A stretch of DNA of 48,846 nt from DAOUMU01 sp034409055 (GCA_034409055.1 DAOUMU010000254.1:1-48846), one strand, 5' to 3'; shown: positions 1-10,300, counted from the stretch's first letter. Notes: generated by a model from the sequence alone, not told the origin. Program-made: numbers and translations.

Positions 1-712
1 GGGTATGGGTCGGGGTAGGGGTGACGGTGGACGTGGGGGTGTCAGTCGGCGTCGGGGTAGGCGTGAAGGTCGCAGTAGGGGTGGGAGTATCGGTCGGCGT
101 CGGGGTGGGGGTAAAGGTTGGCAAACGGGTGTAGGTAGGCGTAACCGTCGGTTCGTTAATAGTGGCCAGGAGCCCAGAAACCAGACCTGCGAGAAGTCTT
201 GGCGTAGGCGTGGCGGTAGGCTGCCGGGTACGTCTGGGGGTTGGGCTGCCTCTGAAAGCATCAAAGGGTAGGTCGATGGTGGGCGTAGCCGTTGGCAAAA
301 CAACTTGTGCCGGCGCTTGCGCTGGATTTCCTTCGACCTCATTGAGGGTGTTATCCGTAACAGCGATGGGGGTAAAGGTGGCCGGAGGAGAAATGGCCTG
401 TTCGGTTTGCTCCACCGGCGATGTCATTAGAGGTTGACCGTTCGCCTCCTCAGGGGCCGGCCCTGAGGGTAAGTTTTGAGGAAAAGTTTGGGCCTGGGCC
501 GGCGTGGGCAACGTACCGGCCTCACTGGTAGTTATGGTGGGTGTGACCGGTACAGTCGGCAGGTTAACCAGGCGCCATGTGCGGGTAATAGCCGGTTCTC
601 TGGTAGCCTTGGCCATACGAGAGGTGATGTTGGAGGTCAGACTACAAGCTGGCCCGGCAATGATGAAAATAAGAAGGAGATAGATTAAAAATTTGGGTCG
701 GCGCTGTGTCAT
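1..712 (-). CDS. Thr/Pro-rich lipoprotein, 3' end missing at window edge
   Basis: An open frame of 237 codons runs from ATG at 712 to the left edge with no stop, so the C-terminus lies outside the window. The start MTQRRPKF is followed by a hydrophobic stretch (about residues 9-22) ending in AGPAC, giving a plausible lipobox with Cys23, so I infer a secreted lipoprotein. The rest is low-complexity and rich in Pro, Thr, Ala and Gln. The last 45 or so visible residues are a TPTPT-type linker, which explains the G-rich plus strand at 1-150. No catalytic domain is visible; any functional domain would be beyond the edge. The ribosome-binding site is weak (GTAGG about 8 bases before the ATG). Confidence 0.75.
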   Translation of the reverse strand, partial: MTQRRPKFLIYLLLIFIIAGPACSLTSNITSRMAKATREPAITRTWRLVNLPTVPVTPTITTSEAGTLPTPAQAQTFPQNLPSGPAPEEANGQPLMTSPVEQTEQAISPPATFTPIAVTDNTLNEVEGNPAQAPAQVVLPTATPTIDLPFDAFRGSPTPRRTRQPTATPTPRLLAGLVSGLLATINEPTVTPTYTRLPTFTPTPTPTDTPTPTATFTPTPTPTDTPTSTVTPTPTHT

Positions 713-1100
713 TGTTCAACCTACTTTCTATATTGGGCCGACTGGCTAGACAGGTCAACCTACACACACTTTAGCACAGAATTATAGGAATAAAATGAGA
801 AAATAATTGGAAAATCGTTGGAATGTGTGTGGCTTAACCTACTAGCTCATATTAAGATGATAATTTGATCAAACAGACAAACCTCTCTCTCTCCTTTTTT
901 ATAATATTATCACGTTAAAGGACGAGACTCAATAATACTAATGGGGGATGTTTGTAATAAGCAACGGATTATGGGTAATTCATCAGGTTGGGTCTTAAGT
1001 CTACCGCGTATTGCGTACTGCGTAATGACTTTTGGTAGGTAGGCAAAGGTGCATCTTTACGCAATACGCAGTACGCAATACGTCATTGGAGAAAACAAAA
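713..1100. other. AT-rich intergenic region
   Basis: No gene is seen. On the minus strand TATAAT (781-786) lies about 70 bases before the lipoprotein start and could be its -10 element, but no good -35 is visible. The right part carries the large inverted repeat listed separately (1007-1082). Confidence 0.5.
1007..1082. repeat. Inverted repeat, 18-bp perfect arms
   Basis: Arm 1007-1024 (CGTATTGCGTACTGCGTA) is matched by its reverse complement at 1065-1082, with a 40-bp spacer. The arms are themselves built from a GCGTA-type word repeated. It lies just after the 3' end of the minus-strand hydrolase gene and could end its transcript, but has no clear T-tract. A degenerate relative (GTTGCGTGTTGTATGTTGCG) occurs at about 25366-25386. 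Confidence 0.7.
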
Positions 1101-1958
1101 CTAGATGGGGTCAACACAGTCGTTTAAAAAGGCCACTACTGGTGATGCCTTGTTGATTGCTGCATGTCCATCTTCTTTAAAAAGGTTCACCGTCAAATCA
1201 GGTACCAGCTTTTGTAATCGTTCAGCAGTTTTGTGTGTGTTAAGCAGGGCATCCTTCTCTCCGGCCAGAAATAAAACCGGCATTGTCAGACTCTGCAATT
1301 CCTCGTCGCTAAAAAGTGGTGGTGAACCAACACGATAATTAAAATGCCTGCCTACCAGCGTCAAGAATTGATCCACTTCGGCCGATAATGGGGTGTTTTT
1401 GAATATAAACTGTTTCATCCGATTGCGACCCCATTCGCCCAGCAGGAAAAAAACGACCGCACGCAAAGTAAATGACAACCGGGGCGGATAAATCCCCGCA
1501 GGGCAAATTAAAATGGCCCTGTCAACGCGTTCCGGTTTATAGAGTGCGTATTTTATCGTGGCCCATCCCCCCAGCGACATTCCCCCCAGGATAACTTTTT
1601 CCAAGTTTAATCCGTTGAGGACATCATCCAGCCATTCTGCAAAGGCAGGGCCATCCCAACTAAAACGGTTTGGATTACTCTTCCCCGGTTCGCCTGGCAT
1701 GTCAACAGCATAGACACGAAAATGCTTACTATATTCGATAACATCATGGGCCCATGTGGCTGAGTTCGAAGCGGTACCGTGAAGAAGCACCATAGAGGGG
1801 GCAGCGGTATCCCCACTGGCAATGACAAAAGTGTCCCCATACCGGGTAGGAACATTGATGGGCTCATAAGGCACGGGCCATTGAGACAACACCTTGTTAT
1901 ATAACACCATGATCTTTTCTTTACCAACTGTTGACTTGTATATTGATTTTGTTTTCAT
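1101..1958 (-). CDS. Alpha/beta-fold hydrolase
   Basis: A single-domain alpha/beta hydrolase of about 285 residues. The oxyanion-region motif LLHGTASNS is near residues 58-66, the nucleophile elbow GMSLGG has Ser128, an acid candidate lies in GEKDALL and the catalytic His in EDGHAAIN near the C-terminus. The order and size fit the AB-hydrolase_1 family (esterase, lactonase or C-C hydrolase type); the substrate cannot be read from sequence. I start at ATG 1958; an internal ATG at 1910 (MVLYNKV) with an AAGAAAAG sequence upstream is an alternative. It lies about 100 bp downstream of a PadR regulator on the same strand, which suggests PadR control. Confidence 0.85.
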   Translation of the reverse strand: MKTKSIYKSTVGKEKIMVLYNKVLSQWPVPYEPINVPTRYGDTFVIASGDTAAPSMVLLHGTASNSATWAHDVIEYSKHFRVYAVDMPGEPGKSNPNRFSWDGPAFAEWLDDVLNGLNLEKVILGGMSLGGWATIKYALYKPERVDRAILICPAGIYPPRLSFTLRAVVFFLLGEWGRNRMKQFIFKNTPLSAEVDQFLTLVGRHFNYRVGSPPLFSDEELQSLTMPVLFLAGEKDALLNTHKTAERLQKLVPDLTVNLFKEDGHAAINKASPVVAFLNDCVDPI

Positions 1959-1979
1959 AATATTCAATCCAATAGTCTG

Positions 1980-2052
1980 TGATTAGCCCGAAAGGGCTTC
2001 GCTCTTTCAGCACGATGGCTTCAGCCTCGTGCTTTTTAGGCGGCTAATTGAT
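1980..2052. mobile_element. Small palindromic element with complementary ends
   Basis: The ends (TGATTAGCC at 1980-1988; GGCTAATTGA at 2042-2051) are near reverse complements and enclose two hairpins: GAAAGGGCTTCGCTCTTTC and AGCACGA...TCGTGCT. It fills most of the gap between the padR-like and hydrolase genes. No target duplication is obvious, so calling it mobile rests on its similar architecture to the better-supported elements in this window. Confidence 0.4.
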
Positions 2053-2063
2053 TGTCACTTTAA

Positions 2064-2600
2064 TTACTTTTCGCCAAGTTCTTTGCGTAATTTGCGAACC
2101 CAGGCCAGTTCATTCTCATAGAATGCGATCCAATTATCAGAAATCATGTCCCATAGATAGCTCTCTCGTTCCGTTCTGGCCGGGTTTATACGATTTCGCC
2201 GTTTTTGTTCCCGATACATGAGCGACTGCATATGGACTTCGTATTCATATTTCTCCAGCAGTGTATCCATTTCGCCTGGTTCCAGTTGATCTGCCCAGGC
2301 AAGCTGTATGAGAAATGAATTCCTGAGCTGAGGTAGCTCCGGCGATGAAAGAACCCACTGCCTCAATTCAGACAATCCCTGTTCCGTGATAGTATAAACC
2401 TTTCGAGAGGGACCACTCTCCTGGTGCTGCACTTCGCTGGTGACCAAGCCCTCTTTGTGAAGCTGCACCAATGTCCTGTAAATCTGATTATTGCTCCCCG
2501 ACCAGTAGATAAACATTGCGTCGGCAAACATTTTTTTCAGGTCGTATCCGGTGACAGCACGCCAACTTAAAAAACCTAATATGGCATATTTGATGGTCAT
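2064..2600 (-). CDS. PadR-family transcriptional regulator
   Basis: A 178-residue protein with the PadR winged helix at about residues 4-75 (starting MTIKYAILGFLSW, with the LVTSEVQHQESGPSRK wing and VYTITEQG) followed by a helical PadR/Vir C-terminal dimerisation domain rich in Trp and Arg. Members repress promoters of small adjacent operons and respond to phenolics or drugs; the ligand here is unknown. ATG 2600 has a strong AGGAG site 7 bases upstream. A 13-bp direct repeat lies 53-81 bases upstream and may be the operator. The downstream hydrolase is the likely regulated partner. Confidence 0.9.
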   Translation of the reverse strand: MTIKYAILGFLSWRAVTGYDLKKMFADAMFIYWSGSNNQIYRTLVQLHKEGLVTSEVQHQESGPSRKVYTITEQGLSELRQWVLSSPELPQLRNSFLIQLAWADQLEPGEMDTLLEKYEYEVHMQSLMYREQKRRNRINPARTERESYLWDMISDNWIAFYENELAWVRKLRKELGEK

Positions 2601-2652
2601 AAATTCTCCTAATCGTTCAACAATTATATTGTTTTCTGTATTCTATATTAGA

Positions 2653-2681
2653 TATAACATAGGTTAATTATAACATAGGTT
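2653..2681. promoter_or_regulatory. Direct repeat upstream of padR-like gene (candidate operator)
   Basis: TATAACATAGGTT occurs at 2653-2665 and again at 2669-2681, a 16-bp period in AT-rich DNA before the regulator. PadR boxes are usually ATGT/ACAT dyads; each unit contains ACAT. Binding is inferred only. Confidence 0.4.
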
Positions 2682-2777
2682 CGTTTGAATGTCAATTCCT
2701 TTTTTTCAAATCAAACACAAAAGTTGTTAGACTTGATGAAACCGCTCTATTACGGTATTATCTTACGATATCAGTCT

Positions 2778-2885
2778 CAGTGGATCCAATTTTTGCGGAG
2801 TGAGGCACGCCCACGTGCCGAATAACGCCGCACGTGGGCGTGCTGGTTTATGCCCTGTGGGTGCTCCTCAAATTTGGATCTACTG
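2778..2885. mobile_element. TIR hairpin element, family 1, copy A (108 bp)
   Basis: The ends CAGTGGATCCAATTT (2778-2792) and AAATTTGGATCTACTG (2870-2885) are inverted repeats shared with the copies at 7224-7314 and 44521-44611. The core contains a 14-bp-arm hairpin, GCACGCCCACGTGC / GCACGTGGGCGTGC. Flanks AGTCT (2773-2777) and AGTCG (2886-2890) look like a slightly decayed 5-bp target duplication. It carries no coding capacity. Confidence 0.75.
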
Positions 2886-3050
2886 AGTCGACAAGTATCA
2901 AAAGGCGAAATTATTTTTTTGTCTATAGCAGGTTTGGTAAGGAACGGGGTGAAACCGGTGAAAAATTTCCGGGATAATAAGGCAGCGACAATACGGTGGT
3001 CCATTGCGGCCGGGGTCAAGTTTTTTTCTACGCATCGATTAGGAATACAA

Positions 3051-6000
3051 TTGCGTGCTAATACAAGGCCGTTTAGCAGGATATTTGTCCTGATCATCAT
3101 CTCTCTAACAGCAATGGGGCTGATGGTAACCCTCCTCCCCTCGCCGACCACTGCCTCCATTCAGACCGATTCCCCACTTTCACCAGGGCAAAGCTCAATC
3201 GAATCGTTGGTTTTGAGCCATACGACCGGAATAACCACTCCCCCAACGCTAACCATTAACCCCAACGCCCAAAACCTTGAACTGGTGGGGCATTTTTCCG
3301 CCACAATCAGGGCATTCGATGTTCAACAAGATTATGCTTACCTGGCCGCCGGCGAGGCGGGTTTGCAGATCATTGATGTTTCAGACCCGACGGCCCCAAC
3401 TCTGGCCGGCACTTACGAGATTAGCGGCGCTCTTGTAAGCGTGGCCGTAACCGGCACAGTCGCCGTGGCCCTGGATGACGCTGGCAAGATGCTGCTCCTC
3501 GATGTGTCAACGCCCGCCGTGCCGGTTGAGTGGGGACGACATACCCTGCCGGAGCAAGGAAACCAGGTTGTGCTAGCGGGCGACTATGCCTATATTCCCG
3601 CCGGAGATAGCGGCTTACACATCGTTGATATTTCAACCCCAGACGCCCCCACAGCAGTCGGGGTCTATCAAACGGAGAAGGCTGTTCACGTGGTCGTAGC
3701 GGGTGATTATGCCTATTTGAGTGCCGAGACCTACCTGTTGCACATTATTGATATTACAAATCCCGGTGCGCCCACTGCTATTCGTTCATACCGCCCCTTG
3801 TGGGGCGCCAACGTGATTGAGGATGACCGCCTCTACCTGACCTTCCAGGTGAGCACCGACAGTTTCTCAAGCTGGACTTATGTCAAAATCTTTGATCTTT
3901 CCGACCCTACGGCTCCAATTCCCATCGAGTCTGAGCTGCCGCTGGATGTCGTGAAAATCAGAGCCTACGGTCTTAACCTGGCAGTTAGGGATGATCAGGT
4001 CTACATTCCCACAAGTTACGGCGGGCTGCGGATGATCGATGTCTCCGATCCAAGCAGGCCCATCGAGACCGGTTTTTACAACCAAGACTTCGAGCATAAC
4101 GCTAAAGTGATCGCGGCAGACGATTACGTTTACGTTGCTGCCCCGGAAAATGGGCTGTACATTTTCAAACCCCAGCCCGTTGAAATTCCCCAGCCCAGTC
4201 TGAACGTAGACTTGATCGGTCATTTTGGGGGGGCATCGAACACTGTCTTGGTGCAAGATGATTACGCCTACGTAGGCTTTGGCCCGGAAATGGCCATCCT
4301 GGACGTCTCCAACCCCACCGCGCCCCGTCGTCTCGGTTACCTGGTCTTACCGGGGCAAGACGAAAATGCGGTGAATGCGATTACTGTTGTTGACTCTTAT
4401 GCTTATGTGGCCGACGACGACGGTTTGTGGGTGGTGGATGTGTCAGAGCCCACTACGCCCTTTGTCGTCGGGTACACGTCGTGTACGCCGTGTCAATGCG
4501 GCATCAACACAGACGTGAGCGTTGTGGGCCGGTACGCTTATCTTACCATATATTCGAGTGGCGGCGGGCCTAGTGGCGGCAGCAAATTTGGTCGCGGCTA
4601 CTTCAAAGTGATGGACGTGTCGGACCCCGCTCATCCCTTTGAAGTGAGCACCTTCGCAACTTCAGACGGCGGCGGCATGTTCAAGGGGGCCAGGGCCGTG
4701 CAGGTCATCGATAACTACGCCTACGTTGCTGACTCTGAAATTTACGGCTTGCGTGTGTTTGATATTTCAAATCCCGCTGACCCGATTGAAGTGGGCAACT
4801 CACGCGGGGGGATGGAAGACTTCGTGTTACGGGACGGTTACGCTTATGCTACCGACGGCCGCTGGAGAGGCTTTCGGGTGATTGATGTGTCAGACCCCAC
4901 CACCCTGAACAGTATTGGCATTTATGAAGGCTCTTATGAAGGCTCGTGGCGGGAGCACTCCGGGGACGTGGCGCTGCTCGATGATTATGCCTATTATGTT
5001 GATGATCCGCTCACGGATAGTTTCAGGCCGGGCGACTATGGCCTGCGGATTCTGGATATTTCCAACCCCATCAGCCCCACCGCCACCGGCTTCTACACCA
5101 CCGCCACCCATGTCACTGATTTGACCATTAGAGATGATTACGCCTACTTCACCATGCAAGGGACACTGCACGTGCTGGACCTCTCCGACCCGATCCACCC
5201 CGTTGAAATTGGTGCTTACCAGACCCCGCCCTCGGCTTCAAAGATAAGTGTGGTCGATGATCGGGCCTACGTTGTCACCGGCCGTTGGTGGGAAGACAAG
5301 GAATTGCAGGTGGTCGATATCTCAAACCCGGCCCAGCCGGTGACAATAGAGCGCGCAGCCACAAATTTGGGACCGACCATACCGGTGGTTGATGGTTATG
5401 CTTATCTTATTGATAATCACGACCTTCGCATCCTGGATGTTTCAAACCCGGCCACCCTGACCCAGGTTGGCGTTTACACCCCCGTGGCGCGTACGGACGA
5501 GATCGTAACCAGGGGTAATTTCGCCTACCTGGCCTCCAACAATCGTTTGGCCGTCCTGGACCTATCAGACCCCACAGCGCCGACGCAAGTGTACAGTTCT
5601 ACCCTCTCCCCCCCTGATCAATACGATCTGCCGGCGCCAGGTCTGGCCCTCATAGATGACTACCTTTACCTGGCCAGCACCGATACCGGGCTGCGTATCT
5701 TTGACATTTCTGAGCCTTCACAACCGGTTGAGGTCGAGACTGGCCAGGAAATTGCCGGGGAACATCTGGTGGTGGACAACGGCTATGCTTATGTAGCCAC
5801 CAAGGGGCTGCAAATCCTGGATATCTCTGACCCGGCCAGCCCGGTGATTGTGGGCGCTACAGAAGTGGGTCTATTTGGCGTCAGGTGGTCTGTCAGGGGC
5901 ATCGCCGTAGATGATAATTACGCCTATCTCATTGATGACGTCGTCGGGCTGCGGGTCATAGATATTTCAAACCCCACCGCACCGGTTGAGGTTGGTTTCT

Positions 6001-7229
6001 CGCCCATTCTGGGCACTCCCGCAGACGTAGCCGTGACTGACGATCATGTCTGGGTGGCGACAGAGGCAAGTGGACTTTTCCGCTTCCAACTAACCCCGGT
6101 CGATGAAACATCGCCGTTCCCCAATATCCTGCAGCCGCTTCCCCCCGCCACACCTGCGGCTGTACTGACGCCAACTGTTTCGGCCACATCCACCCCCACC
6201 CCAACCAGCACGCCCACCCCCATTCAAAAAAACAAGAATATTGATTGGGTGGGCAGCTTTGAAGATAGGGTGGGGAGGATCTTGGTGCAGGGAGATTATG
6301 CTTACGCCACATCTGGTCCAACGTTCAAAGTGCTGGATATTTCAGATCGAACCAGGCCGCAAGAAATTGGCCGAGTTGAACTGCCCGGCGATATTGGCAG
6401 CATGACCATCGTTAATGATTACGCTTATATCACCTATCCTAAAAGCGGTTTGAGTATAGTATCTTTAGCCGATTTAAGTAACCCCACGGAGGTTGGCCGT
6501 TACGAGCTCGAGTCATATTCTATTCACACCACCATTGCTGGCGACTATGCTTACCTGAGCGCCGGTATGAGTGGCAAAAATTCCGGTTTGCACATTGTCG
6601 ACATATCCGATCCCGTTTCTCCCAGCCGGATCGGTTTCTACCCCGAGGAAAATGCCAAGTACACCACCATTACCGATGATTATGCTTACCTGAGTGGTCA
6701 TTCCGGCTTGCATATTATTGATGTCTCCGATCCCATTTCTCCCAACCGGGTCGGTCTCTACAGCCATCCGTATGGTAGCTCTCCCGGTAAAGCGATCGTA
6801 GCCGGCAACTATGCCTATTTCGTCGATGATGGCTTGCAGGCAATTGACATCTCCAATCCGGCCCATCCTGTCCGCGTTAAGGCTAACCTTCGGCAGGGTA
6901 GGATTGTGGACGTTACCCCGGATTATCTCTATGTTACCGGCAGCGACGGCCTGCAAAGGCTGGACATCTCCAATCCCGTCGCCCCGGCTGTAAACATTGC
7001 CATTGCCGCCGGCTACACCTATATGATTGAAGGCGACTACGCCTTTTTGAGAGGAGAGTCTGACAGCTTGCGGGTGGTTGACCTTTCCGACCCAACCGCC
7101 CCCACCGAACTTGGTTTCTATTACAAGCCAGGGGGTGTTCATTTACGGGCCGTGATCGATGACTACATTTACGTCAAAGATGGTGGTGAGGATCGGCTGT
7201 TAATCCTGCAATTTACGGGGTCTCAGTAG
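3051..7229 (+). CDS. Exported LVIVD-repeat beta-propeller protein (paralogue 1)
   Basis: A giant secreted repeat protein of about 1390 residues. After an N-terminal hydrophobic helix (about 8-28) come roughly 29 blades of the form DYAYLAAG..GLQIIDVSDPTAP, the LVIVD repeat (PF08309 type). Blade ends without the D-x-S-x-P motif (YIFKPQ, FRFQLTP, LLILQFTG) divide it into modules of 7, 14 and 8 blades; a Thr/Pro linker near residue 1045 precedes the last. No enzyme motif is seen; a surface adhesion or binding role is only a guess. I prefer TTG 3051 because TTAGGA lies 6 bases upstream and the signal region then aligns with the paralogue. GTG 2949 (AAGGA upstream) and ATG 2850 inside the mobile element are alternatives. 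The stop codon at 7227-7229 is supplied by an inserted element; the original last codons survive at 7320-7343. Confidence 0.85.
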   Translation: MRANTRPFSRIFVLIIISLTAMGLMVTLLPSPTTASIQTDSPLSPGQSSIESLVLSHTTGITTPPTLTINPNAQNLELVGHFSATIRAFDVQQDYAYLAAGEAGLQIIDVSDPTAPTLAGTYEISGALVSVAVTGTVAVALDDAGKMLLLDVSTPAVPVEWGRHTLPEQGNQVVLAGDYAYIPAGDSGLHIVDISTPDAPTAVGVYQTEKAVHVVVAGDYAYLSAETYLLHIIDITNPGAPTAIRSYRPLWGANVIEDDRLYLTFQVSTDSFSSWTYVKIFDLSDPTAPIPIESELPLDVVKIRAYGLNLAVRDDQVYIPTSYGGLRMIDVSDPSRPIETGFYNQDFEHNAKVIAADDYVYVAAPENGLYIFKPQPVEIPQPSLNVDLIGHFGGASNTVLVQDDYAYVGFGPEMAILDVSNPTAPRRLGYLVLPGQDENAVNAITVVDSYAYVADDDGLWVVDVSEPTTPFVVGYTSCTPCQCGINTDVSVVGRYAYLTIYSSGGGPSGGSKFGRGYFKVMDVSDPAHPFEVSTFATSDGGGMFKGARAVQVIDNYAYVADSEIYGLRVFDISNPADPIEVGNSRGGMEDFVLRDGYAYATDGRWRGFRVIDVSDPTTLNSIGIYEGSYEGSWREHSGDVALLDDYAYYVDDPLTDSFRPGDYGLRILDISNPISPTATGFYTTATHVTDLTIRDDYAYFTMQGTLHVLDLSDPIHPVEIGAYQTPPSASKISVVDDRAYVVTGRWWEDKELQVVDISNPAQPVTIERAATNLGPTIPVVDGYAYLIDNHDLRILDVSNPATLTQVGVYTPVARTDEIVTRGNFAYLASNNRLAVLDLSDPTAPTQVYSSTLSPPDQYDLPAPGLALIDDYLYLASTDTGLRIFDISEPSQPVEVETGQEIAGEHLVVDNGYAYVATKGLQILDISDPASPVIVGATEVGLFGVRWSVRGIAVDDNYAYLIDDVVGLRVIDISNPTAPVEVGFSPILGTPADVAVTDDHVWVATEASGLFRFQLTPVDETSPFPNILQPLPPATPAAVLTPTVSATSTPTPTSTPTPIQKNKNIDWVGSFEDRVGRILVQGDYAYATSGPTFKVLDISDRTRPQEIGRVELPGDIGSMTIVNDYAYITYPKSGLSIVSLADLSNPTEVGRYELESYSIHTTIAGDYAYLSAGMSGKNSGLHIVDISDPVSPSRIGFYPEENAKYTTITDDYAYLSGHSGLHIIDVSDPISPNRVGLYSHPYGSSPGKAIVAGNYAYFVDDGLQAIDISNPAHPVRVKANLRQGRIVDVTPDYLYVTGSDGLQRLDISNPVAPAVNIAIAAGYTYMIEGDYAFLRGESDSLRVVDLSDPTAPTELGFYYKPGGVHLRAVIDDYIYVKDGGEDRLLILQFTGSQ

Positions 7230-7314
7230 ATCCAATTTCTTGGTAGCAGAGGCATCCCCATGCCTCTGCGGGCGGGCATAGGGATGCCGCCCTACGGTAA
7301 ATTTGGATCTACGG
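7224..7314. mobile_element. TIR hairpin element, family 1, copy B (91 bp), inserted in a gene end
   Basis: The left end is CAGTAGATCCAATTT (7224-7238) and the right end GGATCTACGG (7305-7314, one mismatch to the TACTG end). The core folds into two hairpins, GCAGAGGCAT/ATGCCTCTGC and GGGCGGGCAT/ATGCCGCCC. GGTCT flanks both sides (7219-7223, 7315-7319). The paralogous gene reads ACGGGGTCTACTTC uninterrupted at 11605-11618, which is the empty site. The insertion places an in-frame TAG inside the host gene. Confidence 0.88.
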
Positions 7315-7343
7315 GGTCTACTTCAGACCCGACTGTCAATTAG
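7311..7343 (+). pseudogene. Orphaned C-terminal codons of LVIVD paralogue 1
   Basis: These 33 bases translate as TGSTSDPTVN plus TAG and match the intact C-terminus TGSTSNPTVN of paralogue 2 (stop 11635-11637). They were cut off from the upstream gene by the 91-bp element, so the present protein ends FTGSQ instead of carrying this tail. The loss of seven residues beyond the last blade is unlikely to destroy folding. Confidence 0.85.
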
Positions 7344-7398
7344 GTTTTTAAATGTTGTGCGTCTATGAGACAGATAGCTGAAGGAGGTATATCCCAAA

Positions 7399-10300
7399 AT
7401 GAAGCTAAATTTATCTTTTTCTAAACTCTATACGCCAAAGATTGGGTTGTTACTTGGCTGGGCGATTGTCCTGATCAGCGCCACGCTCATCGCCCTTGGC
7501 TTGATAGCAGTTCTACCCCCAGCGCCAACGATGGCCTCTCTTCAGAGTGGTGCCCCACCGTCACCAGCGCATCGAGTCAGCGGTTCATTGGGTTTGACCC
7601 AGACCACCAACCTGACCACAACTCAAATCCCACCCATCGACCCCAACGTCCAAAACCTCGAACTGGTGGGACATTTTTCCGCCACAGTCAAGTCATTCTA
7701 TGTTCAACAAGATTATGCTTACCTGGCCACCGGCGAGAAGGGTTTGCAGATCATCGACGTTTCAGACCCAACGGCACCGACTCTGGCCGGCACTTACGAG
7801 ATCAGTGGCGCTCTTGTAAGCGTGGTCGTGACCGGCACAGTAGCCGTTGCCCTGGATGACGCTGGCAATATGCTGCTGCTCGATGTTTCAACGCCCGCCG
7901 CGCCGGTTGAACTGGGGCAATTGCCGGATATAGGGTATCAGGTTGTGGTAGCAGATAACTATGCTTATATCCCCGCCGGGAATAATGGCTTACGCATTGT
8001 TGATATTTCAAGGCCGAGTGACCCGACCGAAGTGGGGGTCTATCAAGCGGAGTCCGTTTCTAGGGTGGCCGTGGCCGGTGATTATGCTTATCTGCTTGCC
8101 GATTTCTCATTAAAAACTATCAATATTTCGAATCCCAAAGCGCCAACTGAAATTAGTTCATATCCGGTATCAGGCTCGAACCCGCGCCTAAAAGTTGTTG
8201 AGGACCGTCTCTACTTGAGCGTCCAGGTTGTCCTCGACTGGGTATACGTCAAAATCTTTGACCTCTCCGATCCTGCGGCCCCGATTCTCATCGAGACAGA
8301 GCCTGAGATGCCTGTGAATGTAATGGAGATTTTTAGCCAGGGTTCAGACATAGCCGCCGGGGATGATAAGCTCTACATTCTTGACGATTGGAGCGGGCTG
8401 CGGATGATAGATGTCTCAAATCCGGCCAGGCCAATTGAGATTGGCTTTTACAAACAGGATTTTGAAGTTTTTTATGGTAAGGTAGTTGTGGCCGGCGACT
8501 ATGTTTATGTCACCGACCCAGAAGATGGACTGTTTATTTTCAAGCCACAGCCCGTTGAACCCCCAAAACCTGATCTAAGCGCCGACCTGACAGGTCACTT
8601 TGGCGGCGAAACGAACACCGTTTTTGTAGACGATAATTACGCCTATGTAGGTTTTGGCCCGGAAATGGCCATCCTAGACGTCTCCGACCCCACCACGCCC
8701 CGCCGGATAGCTTATCTTGTCTTAGCCGGTAAAGACGAAAGCACGGTGCAAGCTATTACCGTAGTTGAGCCTTACGCCTACGTGGCTGACAGTTACGGTC
8801 TGTGGGTGGTGGATGTGTCCGACCCCACCCAGCCCTTTGTGGTGGGCCACGCCTTGATTTCGGGGGGGTGGAACACAGACGTGACCGTTGTGGGCCAGTA
8901 CGCTTATCTGACCCAATTTTGGAGTAGCGGGGAGAGCGGCAGCAGAGATCTTGGCCACGGCTACTTCAAAGTGGTGGACGTGTCGGACCCCGCTCAGCCC
9001 TTTGAAGTGAGCACCTTCAAAACTTCATCTGGCGGCAGCAGCAACAGGGGGGCCAGAGCCGTGCAGGTCATCGACAATTACGCCTTCGTAGCTGACTCCC
9101 AAGAGTATGGCCTGCGCCTGTTTGATATTTCAAATCCTGCCGAGCCTATCGAAGTGAGAAATTCACGCGGGGCAACAAATATCGGGGCGGCAGACTTTGT
9201 GCTGCGGGACGGTTACGCCTATATCACCAACGGTTCCCAGGGCGGCTTTCGGGTGGTTATGTCACCCGCCCCCCTGAACACTATTGGCATTTATGCCTCG
9301 GGGCGCACCGGGGCTGTGGCCTTGATTGATGGCATTTATGAAACTCCAGGGTACACCGGGGCTGTGGCCTTGATTGATAATTATGCCTATTTTGTTGAAG
9401 ACCCGCCTCTGGTTGACTTTGAACCGGAGGGCGACTATGGCCTACGGATAGTGGATATTTCCAACCCCATCAGCCCTACGGCAACCGCTTTCTACACCAC
9501 CGCCACCCATATCACCGATTTGACCATCAAAGACCATCACGCCTACTTCACCATGCAGGGAACGCTGCGCATTTTGGACCTTTCGGACCCGACAGAGCCT
9601 GTTGAAATTGGCGCTTACCAGACCCCGCCATCAGCTTCAAAAATAAGTGTAGACGATAATCAGGCCTATGTTGTCACCGGCGGCCGTTGGTGGGAAGACA
9701 AGGAGTTGCAGGTGGTCGATATCTCAAACCCGGCCCAGCCGGTGACAATAGAGCGCGCAGCCACAGATTTGGGACCGACCACACCGGTTGTCGATAGTTA
9801 TGCTTATCTTATTGATGACGGCGACCTTCGCATTCTGGACGTTTCAAACCCGGCCACCCTGACCCAGGTTGGCGTTTACACCTCCGTGACGATTATGGGC
9901 GAGATCGTAACCAGGGGCGATTTCGCCTACCTGGCCTCCAACTATCGTTTGGCCGTCCTGGACCTATCAGACCCCACAGCGCCGGCGCAAGTGTACAGTT
10001 ATACCCTCCCTCCCACTGATCAATACGATTTGCCGGCGCCAGACCTGGCCCTCATAGATGATTACCTTTACCTGGTCAGCGCCAGTGCCGGGCTGCGCAT
10101 CTTTGACATTTCTGAGCCTTCACAACCGGTTGAGGTCAAGACCGACCAGGAAATTGCCGGGGAACACCTGGTGGTGGACAACGACTATGCCTATGTGACC
10201 ACCAAGGGCTTGCAAATTCTGGATATCTCTGACCCGGCCAGCCCGGTCATTGTGGGCGCTACAGAAGTGGGGCTATTTGGCGTCAGGTGGTCCATCAAGG

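Noticed and set aside
5..437. Gly/Arg-rich open frames on the plus strand at the left edge
   Set aside because: They are antisense to the Thr/Pro linker and middle part of the minus-strand lipoprotein gene, which has a signal peptide and coherent frame.
2850..3050. Longer N-terminus for LVIVD paralogue 1 starting at ATG 2850
   Set aside because: That ATG lies inside the mobile element without a ribosome-binding site and would put about 67 residues before the signal helix. TTG 3051 or GTG 2949 have better sites.
6513..7142. 209-codon open frame on the minus strand
   Set aside because: Antisense of LVIVD blades in paralogue 1; periodic NVHNP/IGDV-like translation comes from the repeats.
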